Origin: Candidatus Kapaibacterium sp.
GTDB lineage: Bacteria; Bacteroidota; Ignavibacteria; Kapaibacteriales; Kapaibacteriaceae
DNA length: 6,722 nucleotides
NCBI GenBank assembly: GCA_030830285.1
Contig: JAURNF010000226.1
Span: 1 to 6,722 of the forward strand
Direction: 5' to 3'
Position 1 is the first letter of the stretch. Each line of letters begins with the position of its first letter. A program made the translations under genes and the position numbers. The notes under the pieces were generated by a model, which did no database searches, had not been told where the DNA came from, and was given only the letters and a program-made list of their open reading frames with translations. This document shows, piece after piece, positions 6,136 to 6,722 of this stretch.

Positions 6136-6722
6136 AACTCCCACACTGCTGGAAGCACACTCAGCACGATGATTGCACCGATGACGAGTGTAAAGTTCTT
6201 GCGAACAACATCGAGATTTCCAAAGTAGTAGCCGAGCAGCGAGAACGATGCCACCCAGACGATTGCGCCCACCACATTGTACACCGCAAACTGTCGGTAC
6301 CGCATCGAACCAATACCGGCAACGAAGGGAGCAAACGTACGAATGATTGGCATGAAGCGCGCCAGGATGATCGTCTTGCCACCGTGACGCTCATAGAACG
6401 CATGCGTGCGGTTAAGATGTTCCCTGTTGAGCAGCTTCGATGTCGTACTCGAAAAGATTTTGGGTCCGAGGCGATTGCCAATTGCATAGTTCACGCCATC
6501 ACCAAGGATGGCTGCAACGATCAACAGTGCAATCATCACCCACACATTCATCGTGCCAAGCGCGCAAATGGCACCTGCAGCGAACAGGAGCGAGTCGCCA
6601 GGCAGGAATGGTGTTACCACCAGACCCGTCTCAGCGAAGACAATCAATGCGAGCAGGGCATACGTCCACACGCCATAGGCAGCCGTGTTTGCAATAAGCC
6701 ATTCATCGATATGCAGGATGAA
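6111..6722 (-). CDS. dedA: DedA family (VTT/SNARE-associated domain) inner-membrane protein, 5' end outside the window
   Basis: 203 C-terminal residues are visible. The frame stays open to the right edge and reads FILHIDEWL at its start, much like the N-terminus of E. coli DedA, so the true start is only a few codons beyond the window and the internal GTG at 6671 is not the start. Diagnostic segments are FAETGLVVTPFLPGDSLLF (visible residues 29-47), GDGVNYAIGNRLG, GGKTIILARFMPIIRTFAP and YNVVGAIVW. The acidic pair E31 and D43, 12 apart, and the arginine pair R122 and R128, 6 apart, have the same spacing as the essential E39/D51 and R130/R136 of the E. coli paralogue YqjA. Membrane and re-entrant helices are evident, with a short basic tail (RARKSM). 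Family members of this type have been shown to return undecaprenyl phosphate across the cytoplasmic membrane; proton-coupled transport is known for YqjA-type members. Which substrate this one carries is inferred. The stop is 14 bases before the tRNA on the same strand. Confidence 0.95.
   Translation of the reverse strand, partial: FILHIDEWLIANTAAYGVWTYALLALIVFAETGLVVTPFLPGDSLLFAAGAICALGTMNVWVMIALLIVAAILGDGVNYAIGNRLGPKIFSSTTSKLLNREHLNRTHAFYERHGGKTIILARFMPIIRTFAPFVAGIGSMRYRQFAVYNVVGAIVWVASFSLLGYYFGNLDVVRKNFTLVIGAIIVLSVLPAVWEFLRARKSM

Noticed and set aside
5975..6172. 65-codon plus-strand frame with LERGLNPHAPYGTRDFKSRAS
   Set aside because: This peptide is the well-known false translation of the reverse strand of a tRNA gene; the tRNA-Leu explains the sequence fully.

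Overview
All genes found here are read from the minus strand, so the order of transcription runs from right to left: a dedA-type membrane protein gene (its 5' end beyond the right edge), a tRNA-Leu(UAA) gene, a 1201-residue secreted double beta-propeller protein, and a large secreted modular surface protein whose 3' end lies beyond the left edge. The long open frames on the plus strand are antisense shadows of these genes.

The organism is most likely a bacterium of the Bacteroidota / Chlorobiota / Ignavibacteriota (FCB) group. Three observations suggest this. The propeller protein has the two-halved VCBS plus ASPIC/UnbV layout that is common in that group. The left-hand protein combines GEVED, CARDB-like and 'GTYTIG' beta-helix modules, which is typical of its large secreted proteins. 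The tRNA gene does not encode its CCA end. This is inference from protein style and base composition; no phylogenetic marker is present.

Region by region. 1-2186: N-terminal 728 residues of a secreted modular protein, with a signal peptide, a GEVED domain, two CARDB-like domains and the start of a beta-helix module. 2187-2381: intergenic, with an 11-bp hairpin on the transcribed strand, a weak promoter candidate and a Shine-Dalgarno sequence for the left-hand gene. 2382-5987: CRTAC1-like double-propeller protein with fourteen calcium-loop motifs, seven on each side of an ASPIC/UnbV domain. 6011-6096: tRNA-Leu(UAA). 6111-6722: dedA, 203 C-terminal residues.

The dedA, tRNA and propeller genes are packed with gaps of only 14 and 23 bases, so they are probably at least partly co-transcribed and cut apart by tRNA processing. 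DedA-family proteins are linked to recycling of undecaprenyl phosphate, the lipid carrier of the cell envelope. The other two proteins are predicted to be exported and to carry calcium-binding-like loops, so the shared theme is the cell envelope and surface. No mobile element, CRISPR array, defence gene or biosynthetic cluster was seen. I found no clearly new system; the most notable items are the symmetrical 7+7 propeller protein, the tRNA wedged inside the gene string, and the hairpin in the intergenic leader.
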